Shown here piece after piece: positions 29,634 to 41,151 of a DNA stretch of 41,151 bases (positions within the stretch are counted from its first letter, which is position 1; each line of letters starts with the position of its first letter). The DNA comes from Vibrio variabilis (GTDB lineage: Bacteria; Pseudomonadota; Gammaproteobacteria; Enterobacterales; Vibrionaceae). A program made the position numbers and the translations under genes. The stretch is taken from contig NZ_JYJK01000027.1 in NCBI RefSeq assembly GCF_003263785.1, forward strand, positions 1 to 41,151. The letters are read 5' to 3'. The notes beneath the pieces were generated by a model. The model ran no database searches and had not been told where the DNA came from. It saw nothing but the letters and a program-made list of their open reading frames with translations.

Positions 29634-29663
29634 AAGGATAGTAAAAAGAAACGATAAAGAATT

Positions 29664-31415
29664 ATGTCGCAAAATCAAGACGAAACTACGCTACAAACGT
29701 TTAAGCGATTGTGGACGTATATCCGTGAGTACAAGACAGGTCTAGTAGTGGCGGTGATCGCATTGGTCATCAATGCAGCAGCAGACACTTACATGCTGTC
29801 ATTACTGAAACCTCTCCTTGATGAAGGATTTGGTGATGTCGAATCCAATTTCCTAAAAGTTCTTCCACTTATTATCATTGCTATGATGTTTATTCGCGGT
29901 TTGTCCGGGTTTGTTTCGACTTACTGCTTGAGCTGGGTATCGGGCAACGTAGTGATGCATCTGCGAAGAGGCATCTTTAATCATTTCATGCATATGCCAG
30001 TCTCGTTTTTTGATAAAGAATCGACGGGCGGTTTACTGTCTCGAATTACCTATGACTCAGAACAAGTCGCGGGAGCGACGAGCCGCTCGCTAGTCAGCAT
30101 TGTTCGTGAAGGGGCAAGTATTATTGGTCTATTGTTCTTGATGTTTTGGAGCAGTTGGCAGCTTTCACTGGTACTTCTGGTTGTTGCTCCCGTTGTCGCC
30201 TGGGCAATTCGATTCGTCTCTAAGCGTTTTCGTAAGATCTCGCATAACATGCAGACGTCTATGGGTCATATGACGACCTCAGCAGAACAAATGCTGAAAG
30301 GCCACAAAGTGGTATTGAGCTACGGCGGGCAAGAGGTTGAAAAGGCGCGATTTGATGACATGAGCAATCAAATGCGTCAGCAGACTATGAAGATGGTTGC
30401 TGCATCTGCCATTGCAAACCCTGTGATTCAAATGATCGCGTCTCTTGCGCTTGTTGCTGTGTTGTATCTAGCGAGCTTTGATGAAGTTCGTGAGCAGCTT
30501 ACTGCGGGTACATTTACGGTCATTTTCTCAGCGATGTTCTCATTGATGCGTCCACTTAAAGCACTGACTGGTGTGACGGCAGAGTTCCAGCGCGGTATGG
30601 CTGCGAGCCATACCTTGTTCAGCCTTATGGATCTCGAAGTAGAGCGTGACAATGGCACGATCGAAATTGAGAAGGCAAAAGGCGATCTCGCAGTGAAAGA
30701 CATCACTTTCACGTACGCAGGCACCGAGAAGCCTGCGCTTCGCAACGTGAGTTTTGATTTGCCGGCAGGAAAAACCATCGCGCTAGTGGGACGTTCGGGC
30801 TCAGGAAAAAGTACCATCGCTAACTTATTTACCCGCTTTTACGACATTGATAGCGGCAGTATTGAGCTCGATGGTCACAAGATTGAAGACATTAAACTGA
30901 CTAACCTGCGTAAACATTTTGCGCTGGTTTCGCAAAATGTACATTTGTTCAACGATACCATTGCCAACAATATAGCGTACGCGACAGATGGCCAATACTC
31001 TCGGGCGCAGATTGAGCATGCGGCTGAGTTGGCGCACGCAATGGAGTTTATCAACAACCTAGACCAAGGTTTGGATACTGTTATTGGTGAGAATGGCGCA
31101 AGCCTTTCTGGTGGCCAGCGCCAACGCATTGCGATTGCGAGAGCCCTGCTTCGGGATGCACCTATCTTGATTCTGGATGAAGCGACCTCGGCACTCGATA
31201 CTGAATCTGAACGCGCTATCCAGGCCGCACTCGATGAGCTACAAAAAGACAAAACAGTATTAGTGATTGCACACCGTCTGTCGACCATTGAAGACGCGGA
31301 CGAAATATTAGTGGTCGATGATGGTGAGATCATTGAGCGTGGAGATCACAAGACTCTGCTGGACCACCAAGGTGCGTATGCTCAGCTACACAAAATCCAG
31401 TTTGGTGAGCACTAG
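29664..31415 (+). CDS. msbA: Lipid A export ATP-binding/permease protein MsbA
   Basis: Homodimeric ABC flippase that moves core-lipid A across the inner membrane. The 583-aa protein has six membrane helices (about 20-310) and a nucleotide-binding domain with Walker [10 protein letters not shown], signature [18 protein letters not shown], Walker [13 protein letters not shown] and [13 protein letters not shown]. The close coupling to lpxK (the start overlaps the msbA stop) is the classical lipid A arrangement and separates it from other exporters. Confidence 0.96.
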   Translation: MSQNQDETTLQTFKRLWTYIREYKTGLVVAVIALVINAAADTYMLSLLKPLLDEGFGDVESNFLKVLPLIIIAMMFIRGLSGFVSTYCLSWVSGNVVMHLRRGIFNHFMHMPVSFFDKESTGGLLSRITYDSEQVAGATSRSLVSIVREGASIIGLLFLMFWSSWQLSLVLLVVAPVVAWAIRFVSKRFRKISHNMQTSMGHMTTSAEQMLKGHKVVLSYGGQEVEKARFDDMSNQMRQQTMKMVAASAIANPVIQMIASLALVAVLYLASFDEVREQLTAGTFTVIFSAMFSLMRPLKALTGVTAEFQRGMAASHTLFSLMDLEVERDNGTIEIEKAKGDLAVKDITFTYAGTEKPALRNVSFDLPAGKTIALVGRSGSGKSTIANLFTRFYDIDSGSIELDGHKIEDIKLTNLRKHFALVSQNVHLFNDTIANNIAYATDGQYSRAQIEHAAELAHAMEFINNLDQGLDTVIGENGASLSGGQRQRIAIARALLRDAPILILDEATSALDTESERAIQAALDELQKDKTVLVIAHRLSTIEDADEILVVDDGEIIERGDHKTLLDHQGAYAQLHKIQFGEH

Positions 31416-32419
31416 TGATAGAGCAAATCTGGTTTGGTAAACATCCGTTGGGGTTGCTGTTGTGGCCGCTGCTGTGGCCACTGAGTAGACTTTATCGTCT
31501 TATTGCAGCCAAACGTCGTAAAGCTTATGCATTGGGTGATAAGCCAAGCTATCGCTCCAGCGTGCCAGTGATCGTTGTAGGCAACATTACAGCGGGCGGC
31601 AACGGTAAAACGCCGATGGTGGTGTGGCTCGTTGAACAACTGCTAAAACAGGGCAAAAAACCAGGCGTGGTCTCGCGTGGTTACGGCGGAAAAGCGAGTG
31701 CGTACCCGCTACTGGTTACCTCAGAGACTACCGCAAGCGAATGTGGTGATGAGCCTAAACTCATTTTCGAAAGAACGCAGGTTCCAGTTTGTGTGGACCC
31801 GGTTCGAGCCAATGCCGTTAAGCATTTAGAATCACTTGGGGTGGATGTCATTATTACTGATGACGGCTTACAGCATTATGCCCTGGAGAGAGCTTTCGAA
31901 ATCGTGGTGATTGATGGTGTGAGGCGTTTTGGCAATCAGCAGCCTATTCCACTCGGTCCACTGAGAGAGCCGTTATCAAGGCTTGATGAAGTCAACCTAC
32001 TCGTCGTTAATGGTGGGGATATAGAAGCTAATGGACGCGAAAAACGCTTTACTCTTGCTCCGAATATGGCGATTAATTTGAGCAACGGTCAAACTGCTTC
32101 GGTTGAAGAACTGGGTAGCTTGGCTGCATTTGCTGGGATAGGGCACCCTCCACGCTTTTTCGACACCTTAAGCCAACTTGGAGCGAACCTTGTAAAAACG
32201 CAAGGGTTTGCTGACCACCAAGCGTTTGATGAGACAAAGCTAGCAGAATTTAGTCATGGCGTGGAAAACATCATTATGACCGAGAAAGATGCGGTAAAAT
32301 GCCGCTCATTTTCAAAGGATAATTGGTGGTATTTGCCAGTCTCGGCACAGTTTAATCGCCAAGATGGTGAGCAAATACTACAAGAAATCAATAAGGTAAT
32401 AGAGAGTTATGGATCATAG
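31415..32419 (+). CDS. lpxK: Tetraacyldisaccharide 4'-kinase
   Basis: Adds the 4'-phosphate to the lipid A disaccharide at the inner membrane. The 334-aa product starts at GTG overlapping the msbA stop by one base. An N-terminal membrane-associated helix ([16 protein letters not shown]) precedes the P-loop TAGGNGKTP, with [22 protein letters not shown] and MTEKDAVKC further on, all typical of LpxK. It ends overlapping ycaR by 11 bases. Confidence 0.95.
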   Translation: MIEQIWFGKHPLGLLLWPLLWPLSRLYRLIAAKRRKAYALGDKPSYRSSVPVIVVGNITAGGNGKTPMVVWLVEQLLKQGKKPGVVSRGYGGKASAYPLLVTSETTASECGDEPKLIFERTQVPVCVDPVRANAVKHLESLGVDVIITDDGLQHYALERAFEIVVIDGVRRFGNQQPIPLGPLREPLSRLDEVNLLVVNGGDIEANGREKRFTLAPNMAINLSNGQTASVEELGSLAAFAGIGHPPRFFDTLSQLGANLVKTQGFADHQAFDETKLAEFSHGVENIIMTEKDAVKCRSFSKDNWWYLPVSAQFNRQDGEQILQEINKVIESYGS

Positions 32420-32588
32420 ATTACTTGAGATCGTCGCATGCCCAGTATGCAAAGGAAAGCTAACCTTCGATAAAGATAAACAAGAACTTATTTGTAAGCT
32501 CGACCGCCTTGCTTACCCTATCAAAGAGGGTATTCCAGTGTTACTCGAACCTGAAGCGCGCCAAATGAGCATGGAAGAGGGTCGTTAA
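32409..32588 (+). CDS. ycaR: UPF0434/Trm112-like small protein YcaR
   Basis: A 59-aa protein beginning [20 protein letters not shown] with CPVC (C11, C14) and a third cysteine in ELICKLD (C29), then [16 protein letters not shown]. It resembles E. coli YcaR over its full length and the Trm112 fold used as a methyltransferase partner in other organisms. It overlaps the lpxK end and its stop abuts the kdsB ATG (TAAATG), so all are surely co-translated. Function in bacteria is not established. Confidence 0.9.
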   Translation: MDHRLLEIVACPVCKGKLTFDKDKQELICKLDRLAYPIKEGIPVLLEPEARQMSMEEGR

Positions 32589-33341
32589 ATGGCATTCACG
32601 GTTATCATTCCTGCTCGTTACAACTCATCGCGTCTGCCGGGTAAGCCTTTGGCTGACATTGGTGGTAAACCTATGGTGCAACACGTCTATGAGCGTGCGA
32701 AACAATCTGGTGCAGAGCGTGTCATCGTTGCAACGGACGATGTACGTGTTGAAGCTGCAGTACAAGGCTTTGGTGGTGAAGTGTGCATGACGTCACCTGA
32801 TCATGAATCGGGTACTGAGCGCTTAGCCGAAGTGGTTAAATTGATGGGTATCGATGACGACCATACCATAGTCAATGTACAAGGGGATGAGCCGTTGATT
32901 CCAGCGAGCATTATTGCTCAGGTAGCGGAAAACCTTCAATCTAGCCAAGCACCAATGGCAACTTTAGGTGTGGCGATTGAGCATGAAGCCGAAGTGTTCA
33001 ATCCGAACGCAGTTAAAGTGGTTACCGATCAACATGGATTTGCGCTCTATTTTAGCCGAGCTACTATTCCATGGGATCGTGATGCTTACGCAAGTGAGCC
33101 TAAATCCGTGGCTAAACAGCCTTTGATGCGCCACATTGGTATCTATGCTTACCGAGCAGGCTTTATTAATACCTATATTAACTGGGCACCTAGCGCGCTT
33201 GAAAAAATAGAGTCGTTAGAGCAGTTAAGAGTGCTTTGGTATGGTGAACGCATACATGTTGCGCTTGCTATAGACCCACCTCCAGCGGGTGTTGATACCC
33301 CAGAAGATCTTGAGCAAGTTCGAGCGTTAATAGCCAACTAA
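32589..33341 (+). CDS. kdsB: 3-deoxy-manno-octulosonate cytidylyltransferase
   Basis: Activates Kdo with CTP to CMP-Kdo for the LPS inner core. The 250-aa protein opens [20 protein letters not shown] with the nucleotide loop, then [20 protein letters not shown], and the ending [18 protein letters not shown]. It starts directly after the ycaR stop and completes the comEC-msbA-lpxK-ycaR-kdsB run. Confidence 0.96.
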   Translation: MAFTVIIPARYNSSRLPGKPLADIGGKPMVQHVYERAKQSGAERVIVATDDVRVEAAVQGFGGEVCMTSPDHESGTERLAEVVKLMGIDDDHTIVNVQGDEPLIPASIIAQVAENLQSSQAPMATLGVAIEHEAEVFNPNAVKVVTDQHGFALYFSRATIPWDRDAYASEPKSVAKQPLMRHIGIYAYRAGFINTYINWAPSALEKIESLEQLRVLWYGERIHVALAIDPPPAGVDTPEDLEQVRALIAN

Positions 33342-33363
33342 CTTCTTACCACTTACTAATAGT

Positions 33364-33396
33364 CACCGACCAATTAGGTCGGTGGTTTTGTTTTTT
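33364..33396 (+). terminator. Terminator after kdsB, overlapping the end of rluE
   Basis: CACCGACC/GGTCGGTG with loop AATTA is followed by GTTTTGTTTTTT. The loop contains the stop codon of the convergent rluE gene (33374-33376). Only the + strand has a T run. Confidence 0.88.
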
Positions 33397-34138
33397 GGGT
33401 TCTGTTTGCTAAGAACTCTGCTTTTTGAACCAAATCTGTCGCCGGAATTTCACGCCATTCCCCGGGTTGAAGGGTGTCTAGCGCATATTTACCCATACTA
33501 GCGCGAATCAAGCGTAGCGTCGGAAAGCCAATATTGGCGGTCATACGGCGCACCTGACGGTTTCGTCCTTCAATAATCGTTATACTCAACCAGGTCGTTG
33601 GAATATTGGCACGAAAGCGCACAGGCGGCTCTCTGTCCCATACGCTAGGCTCTTGCATGCGCTCAATTTTTGCTGGTAATGTTGGCCCATCTTTGAGCTC
33701 GACGCCGTTGCGAAGTTTATCTAAATCGGCCTCAGTTGGGTCGCCATCAACTTGAACCCAGTACGTCTTTTCAGACTTCGATTGCGGCTGAGTAAGTCTC
33801 GCCTGCAGCACTCCGTCGTTGGTGAGTACCATCAAACCTTCACTGTCTCGGTCAAGCCGACCAGCGGCGTAAACATCTTTGATCGGAATATAGTCTGCCA
33901 GCGTTTTTCTTCCCTCACCGTCAGTAAACTGACTCAGGGTGTCGTAGGGTTTATTGAACAGTATGACTTTGCGATCGCGTGGCTCTGGACGCTTTTTTTC
34001 AGGCTTTGAAGAAGCGCCAGGTTTACGTCTTCTGGTCTGTCCAGTTTGTTGGCGTTTATGTTGGCTTTTTTGTTTGAATTGACCTGATGATGAGCGATTA
34101 GGGCGAGGGGAACCTTTACGCGCTGTTTTAATTGTCAT
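33374..34138 (-). CDS. rluE: 23S rRNA pseudouridine synthase RluE-like
   Basis: RsuA-family pseudouridine synthase; RluE in E. coli modifies U2457 of 23S rRNA. The 254-aa protein has a basic, probably disordered N-terminus (1-57), the family motif in [14 protein letters not shown], the catalytic aspartate in [12 protein letters not shown] (D96), and [10 protein letters not shown] further on. There is no S4 domain, as expected for RluE. Divergence from icd matches the E. coli neighbourhood and supports RluE. It ends inside the kdsB terminator. Confidence 0.88.
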   Translation of the reverse strand: MTIKTARKGSPRPNRSSSGQFKQKSQHKRQQTGQTRRRKPGASSKPEKKRPEPRDRKVILFNKPYDTLSQFTDGEGRKTLADYIPIKDVYAAGRLDRDSEGLMVLTNDGVLQARLTQPQSKSEKTYWVQVDGDPTEADLDKLRNGVELKDGPTLPAKIERMQEPSVWDREPPVRFRANIPTTWLSITIIEGRNRQVRRMTANIGFPTLRLIRASMGKYALDTLQPGEWREIPATDLVQKAEFLANRTQKTKPPT

Positions 34139-36672
<2,534 letters not shown>

Positions 36673-36686
36673 TAGCGATTAGACAT

Positions 36687-36714
36687 AAAAAAACCACCTT
36701 CGGGTGGTTTTTTT
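36687..36714. terminator. Bidirectional terminator between icd and cspD
   Basis: AAAAAAACCACC/GGTGGTTTTTTT closed by a TTCG tetraloop, with T runs on both strands, 14 bases after the icd stop and about 50 after the corrected cspD stop. Confidence 0.93.
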
Positions 36715-36766
36715 ATGTGTTACGGTCAGTATTTTCGGGTAATTCGTATTGATTAGTAAATGACAA

Positions 36767-36987
36767 CTACTTCGCTAGATCACCTTCTACCGGTGTTACT
36801 ACGCTGGCGTGATAGCCTTTGGCCCTTCTTCTACTTCGTAGTTCACTTGCTGGCCAGCCTTTAAAGTTCGGTAGCCGTCCATCTTAATTGTCGAGTAGTG
36901 AGCAAAAATATCGCCGTCTTCACCTTCTGGACAAATAAAGCCAAATCCTTTGGCATTGTTAAACCATTTTACTGTACCTATCGCCAT
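36767..36987 (-). CDS. cspD: Cold-shock-like protein CspD (apparent frameshift at 36816-36820)
   Basis: Small single-stranded nucleic-acid-binding protein; CspD in E. coli is induced in stationary phase and inhibits replication. Start MAIGTVKWFNNAKGFGFICP carries RNP1 (KGFGFI), and DIFAHYS is RNP2. The FAHYSTIKMDGYRTLKAGQ segment is CspD-like rather than CspA-like. As read, it stops early; CCAAAGGC should be CCAAAAGGC, which restores EEGPKGYHASVVTPVEGDLAK and about 73 aa. A GAGGG ribosome-binding site lies 8 bases before the ATG. The cspD-clpS-clpA order is conserved with E. coli. Confidence 0.9.
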
Positions 36988-37573
36988 GCTATACATCCCT
37001 CATGCATTTTGTAACTGAAGTTGCGGTAGAAGATACTGACCGTTGGTAAATCTACTTACTTCATTGAGACTATTTGTTGTGAATCTACGTACCTTAAACT
37101 GAGGACTTTCCACCTTTTGTCATCCTTATGAGAGAGCTGAGCGCTCAATCTTAGGCGTGTAGTTGTGAGAAAATTCCCATTCCCTGAGGCATAGTGATTC
37201 ATAACTTGTTAAATTTTAGTCACTAGTTAACCACTCTAGTCAAACATTGAGCGTAGTCAATAGGAAATAGGTATAAATAACTACATATTCTATACATATG
37301 CGCTTTGGTTTTAACAAATGTGCAATGGAAAGCTTTTGTTTACATGCCCTTAATGTATGCTAGACAAAAGGAGGAATAAGTTTTTTCAACTTGGCTCATA
37401 TGTGACACACTCTAATAGCATTGTTTTGTTTGCAGCGATACAATTGGTGCATTAGTCTCTTTATAAGAGATGTTTTTCGAGTGACAGACACCGAGAGTAC
37501 GTTAGCTCTAGCTAAACCTCCTTTGACTGACACAGTGTTTTGACTTTAAAAGAAAACTCTCAAACATTTGGCC
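36988..37573. other. cspD-clpS divergent region
   Basis: A 586-base AT-rich gap with no convincing gene. It holds a clpS promoter (37523-37551), a small dyad TTAGCT-CT-AGCTAA just upstream of it (37502-37515), a weak terminator-like hairpin TCTCTT-TAT-AAGAGA then TGTTTTT (37456-37477), a possible TTGAGC-N19-TATAAA pair near 37245-37280, and an isolated AAAGGAGGAA at about 37368-37377 with no start codon in range. A small RNA or a long leader could be encoded but I cannot support one. Confidence 0.4.
37523..37551 (+). promoter_or_regulatory. Sigma-70 promoter of clpS-clpA
   Basis: TTGACT, a 17-bp spacer and TTAAAA give a plausible promoter starting near 37558, about 16 bases before the clpS ATG. 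No Shine-Dalgarno sequence lies in that short leader. Confidence 0.5.
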
Positions 37574-37894
37574 ATGAGTAAAAATTTTGAATGGGTGACT
37601 CCAGACTCAGACTTATTGGAGAAAGAAAAAACTAAGGTTGAGCCACCGGCGCTGTATAACGTTATCCTCAATAACGACGATTACACTCCGATGGACTTTG
37701 TTGTAGAAATCTTGGAACGCTTTTTTTCACTCAACGAAGATAAAGCAACACAGGTGATGTTAGCTGTGCACTACGAAGGCAAAGCTGTTTGTGGCACATT
37801 CACCGCCGAAGTTGCTGAAACGAAAGTTGCTCAAGTGACCATGTATTCAAGGGAACATGAACACCCACTATTGTGTACCATGGAAAAAGCCTAA
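37574..37894 (+). CDS. clpS: ATP-dependent Clp protease adaptor ClpS
   Basis: Binds proteins with N-terminal Leu, Phe, Tyr or Trp and hands them to ClpA for ClpP degradation (bacterial N-end rule). The 106-aa protein has the recognition segment [15 protein letters not shown], the [11 protein letters not shown] helix and the conserved ending [17 protein letters not shown] chose ATG 37574 by homology; a TTG two codons upstream is less likely. clpA follows after 41 bases, and the transferase that creates such N-termini lies 2.8 kb downstream in this window. Confidence 0.95.
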   Translation: MSKNFEWVTPDSDLLEKEKTKVEPPALYNVILNNDDYTPMDFVVEILERFFSLNEDKATQVMLAVHYEGKAVCGTFTAEVAETKVAQVTMYSREHEHPLLCTMEKA

Positions 37895-37903
37895 TTTTCG
37901 CTT

Positions 37904-37921
37904 GAATGGCGCTTGCCATTC
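37904..37921 (+). other. Hairpin just before the clpA ribosome-binding site
   Basis: GAATGGC and GCCATTC form a perfect 7-bp stem with loop GCTT, ending 3 bases before AGGAGG of clpA. There is no T run. It could slow decay or translation between clpS and clpA; this is inference. Confidence 0.4.
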
Positions 37922-37935
37922 CTTAGGAGGTACTT

Positions 37936-40218
37936 ATGCTGAACAAAGAACTAGAATCGAGTCTGAACGGTGCATTCGCTCGTGCCCGTGACAAAAGACA
38001 TGAATTCATGACCGTAGAGCATCTCCTTTTAGCTTTGTTGGAAAATGACTCGGCTAAAGAGGCCCTTACTGCTTGTAACGCTAATCTAGAAACGCTGCGT
38101 AATGAGCTTGATATTTTCATCGACCAAACGACGCCGCTTATTCCCGACTCTGACGACACCCGCGAAACTCAACCTACATTGAGCTTCCAACGCGTGCTTC
38201 AGCGTGCTGTTTTCCATGTTCAGTCTTCTGGTCGCAGTGAAGTCACTGGTGCCAACGTGCTTGTCGCAATTTTCAGTGAACAAGAATCTCATGCTGCTTA
38301 CCTCCTTAAAAAGAACGACATTAGCCGCCTAGATATTGTTAACTTTATTTCCCACGGCATTACGAAAAATGCCGGGCCTTCTGGTGATGAACCGTCAAGC
38401 GGTTCACTGGGCGGAAGTAGCGAGAGTATTGAAGAAGCGAATGGTGAAGATCGCTTAGAGAGTTTTGCGACTAACCTTAACCAAGTCGCGAAAGCCGGCA
38501 ATATCGACCCACTTATTGGTCGCGATAAAGAGCTTGAGCGAACGATTCAAGTACTTTGCCGCCGTCGTAAAAACAACCCACTACTAGTTGGCGAAGCTGG
38601 CGTCGGTAAAACGGCCATAGCTGAGGGCTTGGCGTGGAGAATTGTTGAAGGCCAGGTGCCAGAAGTAATTAGTAATAGCGTGATCTATTCACTTGATATC
38701 GGCTCACTGCTAGCGGGTACCAAGTATCGAGGCGACTTTGAGAAACGCTTTAAAGCGATTCTTAAGCAGCTTGAAAAAGAAGATGACGCTATCCTATTTA
38801 TCGATGAGATCCATACTATCATCGGTGCGGGTGCCGCATCCGGCGGTCAAGTCGATGCAGCCAACCTTATCAAACCGCTATTGAGCAGCGGTAAGCTTCG
38901 CTGTATTGGTTCAACAACCTACCAAGAGTACAGCAACATCTTTGATAAAGAGCGTGCGCTGTCTCGTCGATTCCAGAAGATTGACGTGGTTGAGCCATCA
39001 CTAGATGATACAACGAAGATCCTTATGGGTCTGAAACCGAAATACGAAGAACACCACGAAGTCCGTTATACCAACAAAGCACTTCGTGCGGCGGTTGAGC
39101 TATCGGCTAAATACATCAATGAGCGTCACTTGCCAGATAAAGCGATTGACGTGATTGACGAAGCGGGTGCGCGCAGCCGATTAGTACCAGCAAGCCGCCG
39201 TAAGAAAACGGTAGGTGTTGCTGATATCGAAGCTATGGTGGCTAAGATGGCTCGTATTCCAGAAAAATCGGTCTCATCGTCTGATAAAGATATTCTTCAG
39301 AACCTTGATGAGAAGATGAAGATGCTGGTATTTGGTCAAGACCAAGCCATCGATGTGTTGTCTGAAGCTATCAAGATGACTCGTGCAGGTCTCGGCAATG
39401 ATGACAAACCAGTGGGCTCTTTCTTGTTTGCAGGCCCAACCGGTGTTGGTAAGACGGAAGTCACGGTGCAGCTATCGAAATTGCTTGGTATAGAGTTACT
39501 TCGTTTTGATATGTCTGAATACGGTGAGCGTCACTCTGTCAGCCGCCTAATTGGTGCGCCTCCAGGTTATGTTGGTTACGACCAAGGTGGTTTGCTGACT
39601 GATGCTGTCATTAAGCACCCTCATTCAGTGGTACTTCTGGATGAAATTGAGAAAGCACACCCGGATATCTTTAACTTGCTCCTACAGGTTATGGATAACG
39701 GCACACTGACGGATAATAATGGCCGTAAAGCCGATTTCCGCAATGTTATCCTAGTCATGACCAGTAACGCTGGTGTGACAGAAACTGAGAAGAAATCGAT
39801 CGGTCTGATCCAACAAGATCACAAGCCGGATGCGATGGGTGCTATCAAGCGTGTGTTTACGCCAGAGTTCCGCAATCGTCTTGACGGAATAATCTGGTTC
39901 AATAGCCTAGATGATGTTGTTATCCACCAAGTGGTTGATAAATTTATTGTCGAGCTTCAAGCTCAGCTTGATACGCGTGGCGTATCGCTTGAGGTTTCTG
40001 ATGAAGCGCGTGATTGGCTTGCAGTCAAAGGTTACGATAAGACCATGGGTGCACGTCCAATGGGTCGCGTTATCCAAGATAAGCTTAAGAAGCCACTGGC
40101 CAATGAGCTTCTGTTCGGCAGTCTGGTTGACGGTGGTACGGTACGCGTATCGCTTAAAGATGATGACCTTGTGTTCGACTATGTTGGAGCGAAAGAAGAA
40201 GCAGAAGCTCATCATTGA
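37936..40218 (+). CDS. clpA: ATP-dependent Clp protease ATPase subunit ClpA
   Basis: AAA+ unfoldase that feeds proteins to ClpP. The 760-aa protein has the double Clp-N domain (about 1-140), an acidic Ser/Gly-rich linker, AAA+ module 1 with Walker A GEAGVGKT and [12 protein letters not shown], and module 2 with [19 protein letters not shown] and the SIGL sequence that forms the ClpP-docking loop. No ClpB-type middle coiled coil is present, which settles ClpA. A strong AGGAGG precedes the ATG. It is closed by its own terminator. Confidence 0.97.
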   Translation: MLNKELESSLNGAFARARDKRHEFMTVEHLLLALLENDSAKEALTACNANLETLRNELDIFIDQTTPLIPDSDDTRETQPTLSFQRVLQRAVFHVQSSGRSEVTGANVLVAIFSEQESHAAYLLKKNDISRLDIVNFISHGITKNAGPSGDEPSSGSLGGSSESIEEANGEDRLESFATNLNQVAKAGNIDPLIGRDKELERTIQVLCRRRKNNPLLVGEAGVGKTAIAEGLAWRIVEGQVPEVISNSVIYSLDIGSLLAGTKYRGDFEKRFKAILKQLEKEDDAILFIDEIHTIIGAGAASGGQVDAANLIKPLLSSGKLRCIGSTTYQEYSNIFDKERALSRRFQKIDVVEPSLDDTTKILMGLKPKYEEHHEVRYTNKALRAAVELSAKYINERHLPDKAIDVIDEAGARSRLVPASRRKKTVGVADIEAMVAKMARIPEKSVSSSDKDILQNLDEKMKMLVFGQDQAIDVLSEAIKMTRAGLGNDDKPVGSFLFAGPTGVGKTEVTVQLSKLLGIELLRFDMSEYGERHSVSRLIGAPPGYVGYDQGGLLTDAVIKHPHSVVLLDEIEKAHPDIFNLLLQVMDNGTLTDNNGRKADFRNVILVMTSNAGVTETEKKSIGLIQQDHKPDAMGAIKRVFTPEFRNRLDGIIWFNSLDDVVIHQVVDKFIVELQAQLDTRGVSLEVSDEARDWLAVKGYDKTMGARPMGRVIQDKLKKPLANELLFGSLVDGGTVRVSLKDDDLVFDYVGAKEEAEAHH

Positions 40219-40244
40219 TTGAAATTGGGACTAGTTCTATATGC

Positions 40245-40277
40245 AAAAAAGCGTGCGAGAAATCGTACGCTTTTTTT
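40245..40277 (+). terminator. Intrinsic terminator after clpA
   Basis: AAAAAAGCGTGCGA pairs with TCGTACGCTTTTTT (one G-T pair) around a GAAA loop, followed by T, 26 bases after the clpA stop. Confidence 0.88.
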
Positions 40278-40327
40278 GTGCCCAGCTTTGTGAAGTTTGG
40301 CGAGATGTAGAGTTTCTCAAACAAAGC

Positions 40328-40366
40328 GCAATAAAAAACGGAGCGACTGGCTCCGTTTTTTATTGC
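40328..40366 (-). terminator. Terminator after infA, long perfect stem
   Basis: GCAATAAAAAACGGAGC and GCTCCGTTTTTTATTGC are exact inverse complements (17 bp) around a 5-base loop. T runs occur on both strands; it lies 16 bases after the infA stop and can also back up the clpA terminator. Confidence 0.9.
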
Positions 40367-40382
40367 ATTCGGCAATCGTAGA

Positions 40383-40601
<219 letters not shown>

Positions 40602-40626
40602 TTAATCCTCTTTCGAAATGTGGCGC

Positions 40627-40655
40627 TTTTAACGGCGCGCATTGTGCCGTTAAAA
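40627..40655. other. Perfect hairpin in the infA leader
   Basis: TTTTAACGGC and GCCGTTAAAA are exact inverse complements with a 9-base loop. It begins 25 bases before the infA ATG (- strand). There is no T run on the - strand after it, so it is not a standard terminator. Confidence 0.5.
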
Positions 40656-40682
40656 TCTCAATAAGTAAAGTTGCGGTGTATT

Positions 40683-41151
40683 CTACCCTTGCCAACGCTG
40701 ATTTACTAGCCTTTGATGACGTCCGAAGCGGGTTTTGTAGTTCATTGCTGCACAATCATCGATTTGATAACCGAGGTAAAGCCACTGCTTTTGATATTGC
40801 TGACAGTATTCAAGCTGACACAGTACAGCGAAGGTACCTAGCGAGAGTGCGTAATCTGGGTCAAAAAAGGTATAGAAAGCGCTCGCGCTGTTGTCTAGAA
40901 CATCGGTGATAGCGACGGCAATTAAGGTTTCGCCATCAAAGATATGTAGGTAGTGCATGGTTAGCCATTGGCACTGTGCAAAATCAAAAAATTCCTTTTC
41001 TCGCGGTGGTACATAGACCCGCTTGAGTGTCGTCCTTCAATGTATTTAGAATAAAGCGAGAACCAATTCTCATCGAGTTCTGTTCGTATTTCCCAGCGCA
41101 GATGCTTGCCTTTAGAGCGCAGGCGCTTTTGGCTTTGGGTTGGCTTAAAAT
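40683..41151 (-). CDS. bpt: Aminoacyl-tRNA-protein transferase Bpt (5' end outside window; apparent frameshift at 41008-41009)
   Basis: Transfers Leu from its tRNA to proteins with N-terminal Asp or Glu, making them ClpS substrates. Visible is the C-terminal two thirds: SQKRLRSKGKHLRWEIRTEL, NWFSLYSKYIEGRHSSGSMY, then a break where TACCACCG should read TACCCACCG, restoring PPREKEFFDFAQCQWLTMHY, followed by IFDGETLIAVAITDVL, SAFYTFFDPDYALSLGTFAVL and LGYQIDDCAAMNYKTRF. The end LVNQRWQG is typical of the vibrio protein. Neighbouring infA fits the usual order. The Leu-transfer specificity is from the Vibrio family member, not from this sequence. Confidence 0.9.

Noticed and set aside
37366..37400. 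Small ORF after the strong AAAGGAGGAA sequence
   Set aside because: No ATG, GTG or TTG lies at a usable distance downstream, and no open frame of any length follows.

Overview
The window is ordinary chromosomal core DNA of a gammaproteobacterium of the Vibrionaceae, most likely a Vibrio. The main reasons are a CsiV-type peptidoglycan-binding protein next to mfd, a PilZ protein upstream of mfd, a monomeric NADP isocitrate dehydrogenase, plsX starting at TTG, and protein sequences that read as Vibrio orthologues throughout. I see no insertion sequence, phage, integron, CRISPR array, tRNA or rRNA gene, and no gene cluster that looks newly acquired.

Layout. Positions 1-2698 (-) hold RNase E (rne) with a long structured leader, diverging from rluC. 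maf/yceF (-) follows, then the + strand lipid block yceD-rpmF-plsX-fabH-fabD-fabG-acpP-fabF, which continues into pabC-mltG-tmk-holB-tatD and ends at ptsG. A short - strand group follows: a GNAT acetyltransferase, csiV, mfd and a PilZ protein. Diverging from it are lolC-lolD-lolE (+), then a DUF2062 protein (-) back to back with comEC-msbA-lpxK-ycaR-kdsB (+). Next are rluE (-) and icd (+), cspD (-) and clpS-clpA (+), and finally infA and arginyl/leucyl-tRNA-protein transferase (-), the last cut by the window end.

How the genes work together. The central theme is the cell envelope: phospholipid and fatty-acid synthesis (plsX, fab genes, acpP), peptidoglycan (mltG, csiV), lipoprotein sorting (lolCDE) and lipid A/LPS core synthesis and export (msbA, lpxK, kdsB). 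A second theme is RNA and protein turnover and ribosome function: rne, rluC, rluE, yceD/rpmF, infA, clpS/clpA and the N-end-rule transferase that makes ClpS/ClpA substrates. DNA replication and repair (tmk, holB, mfd), DNA uptake (comEC) and glucose uptake (ptsG) complete the set.

Sequence quality. Twelve genes carry 15 apparent frameshifts in total. Each is explained by one missing base, and all but one clearly lie in a short homopolymer (GG read as G, 7 C read as 6, and so on); the plsX one is compatible with the same cause. Several affected genes are essential (rne, fabG, holB). I therefore read them as sequencing or assembly errors and annotate full-length genes across them.

The most interesting non-coding signals are three genes whose -10 boxes sit 6-9 bases before the ATG (probable leaderless mRNAs: rluC, yceD, the GNAT gene), repeats and hairpins in the rne leader, and a cluster of palindromes plus a leader hairpin upstream of ptsG. 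I did not find an evident undescribed multi-gene system.
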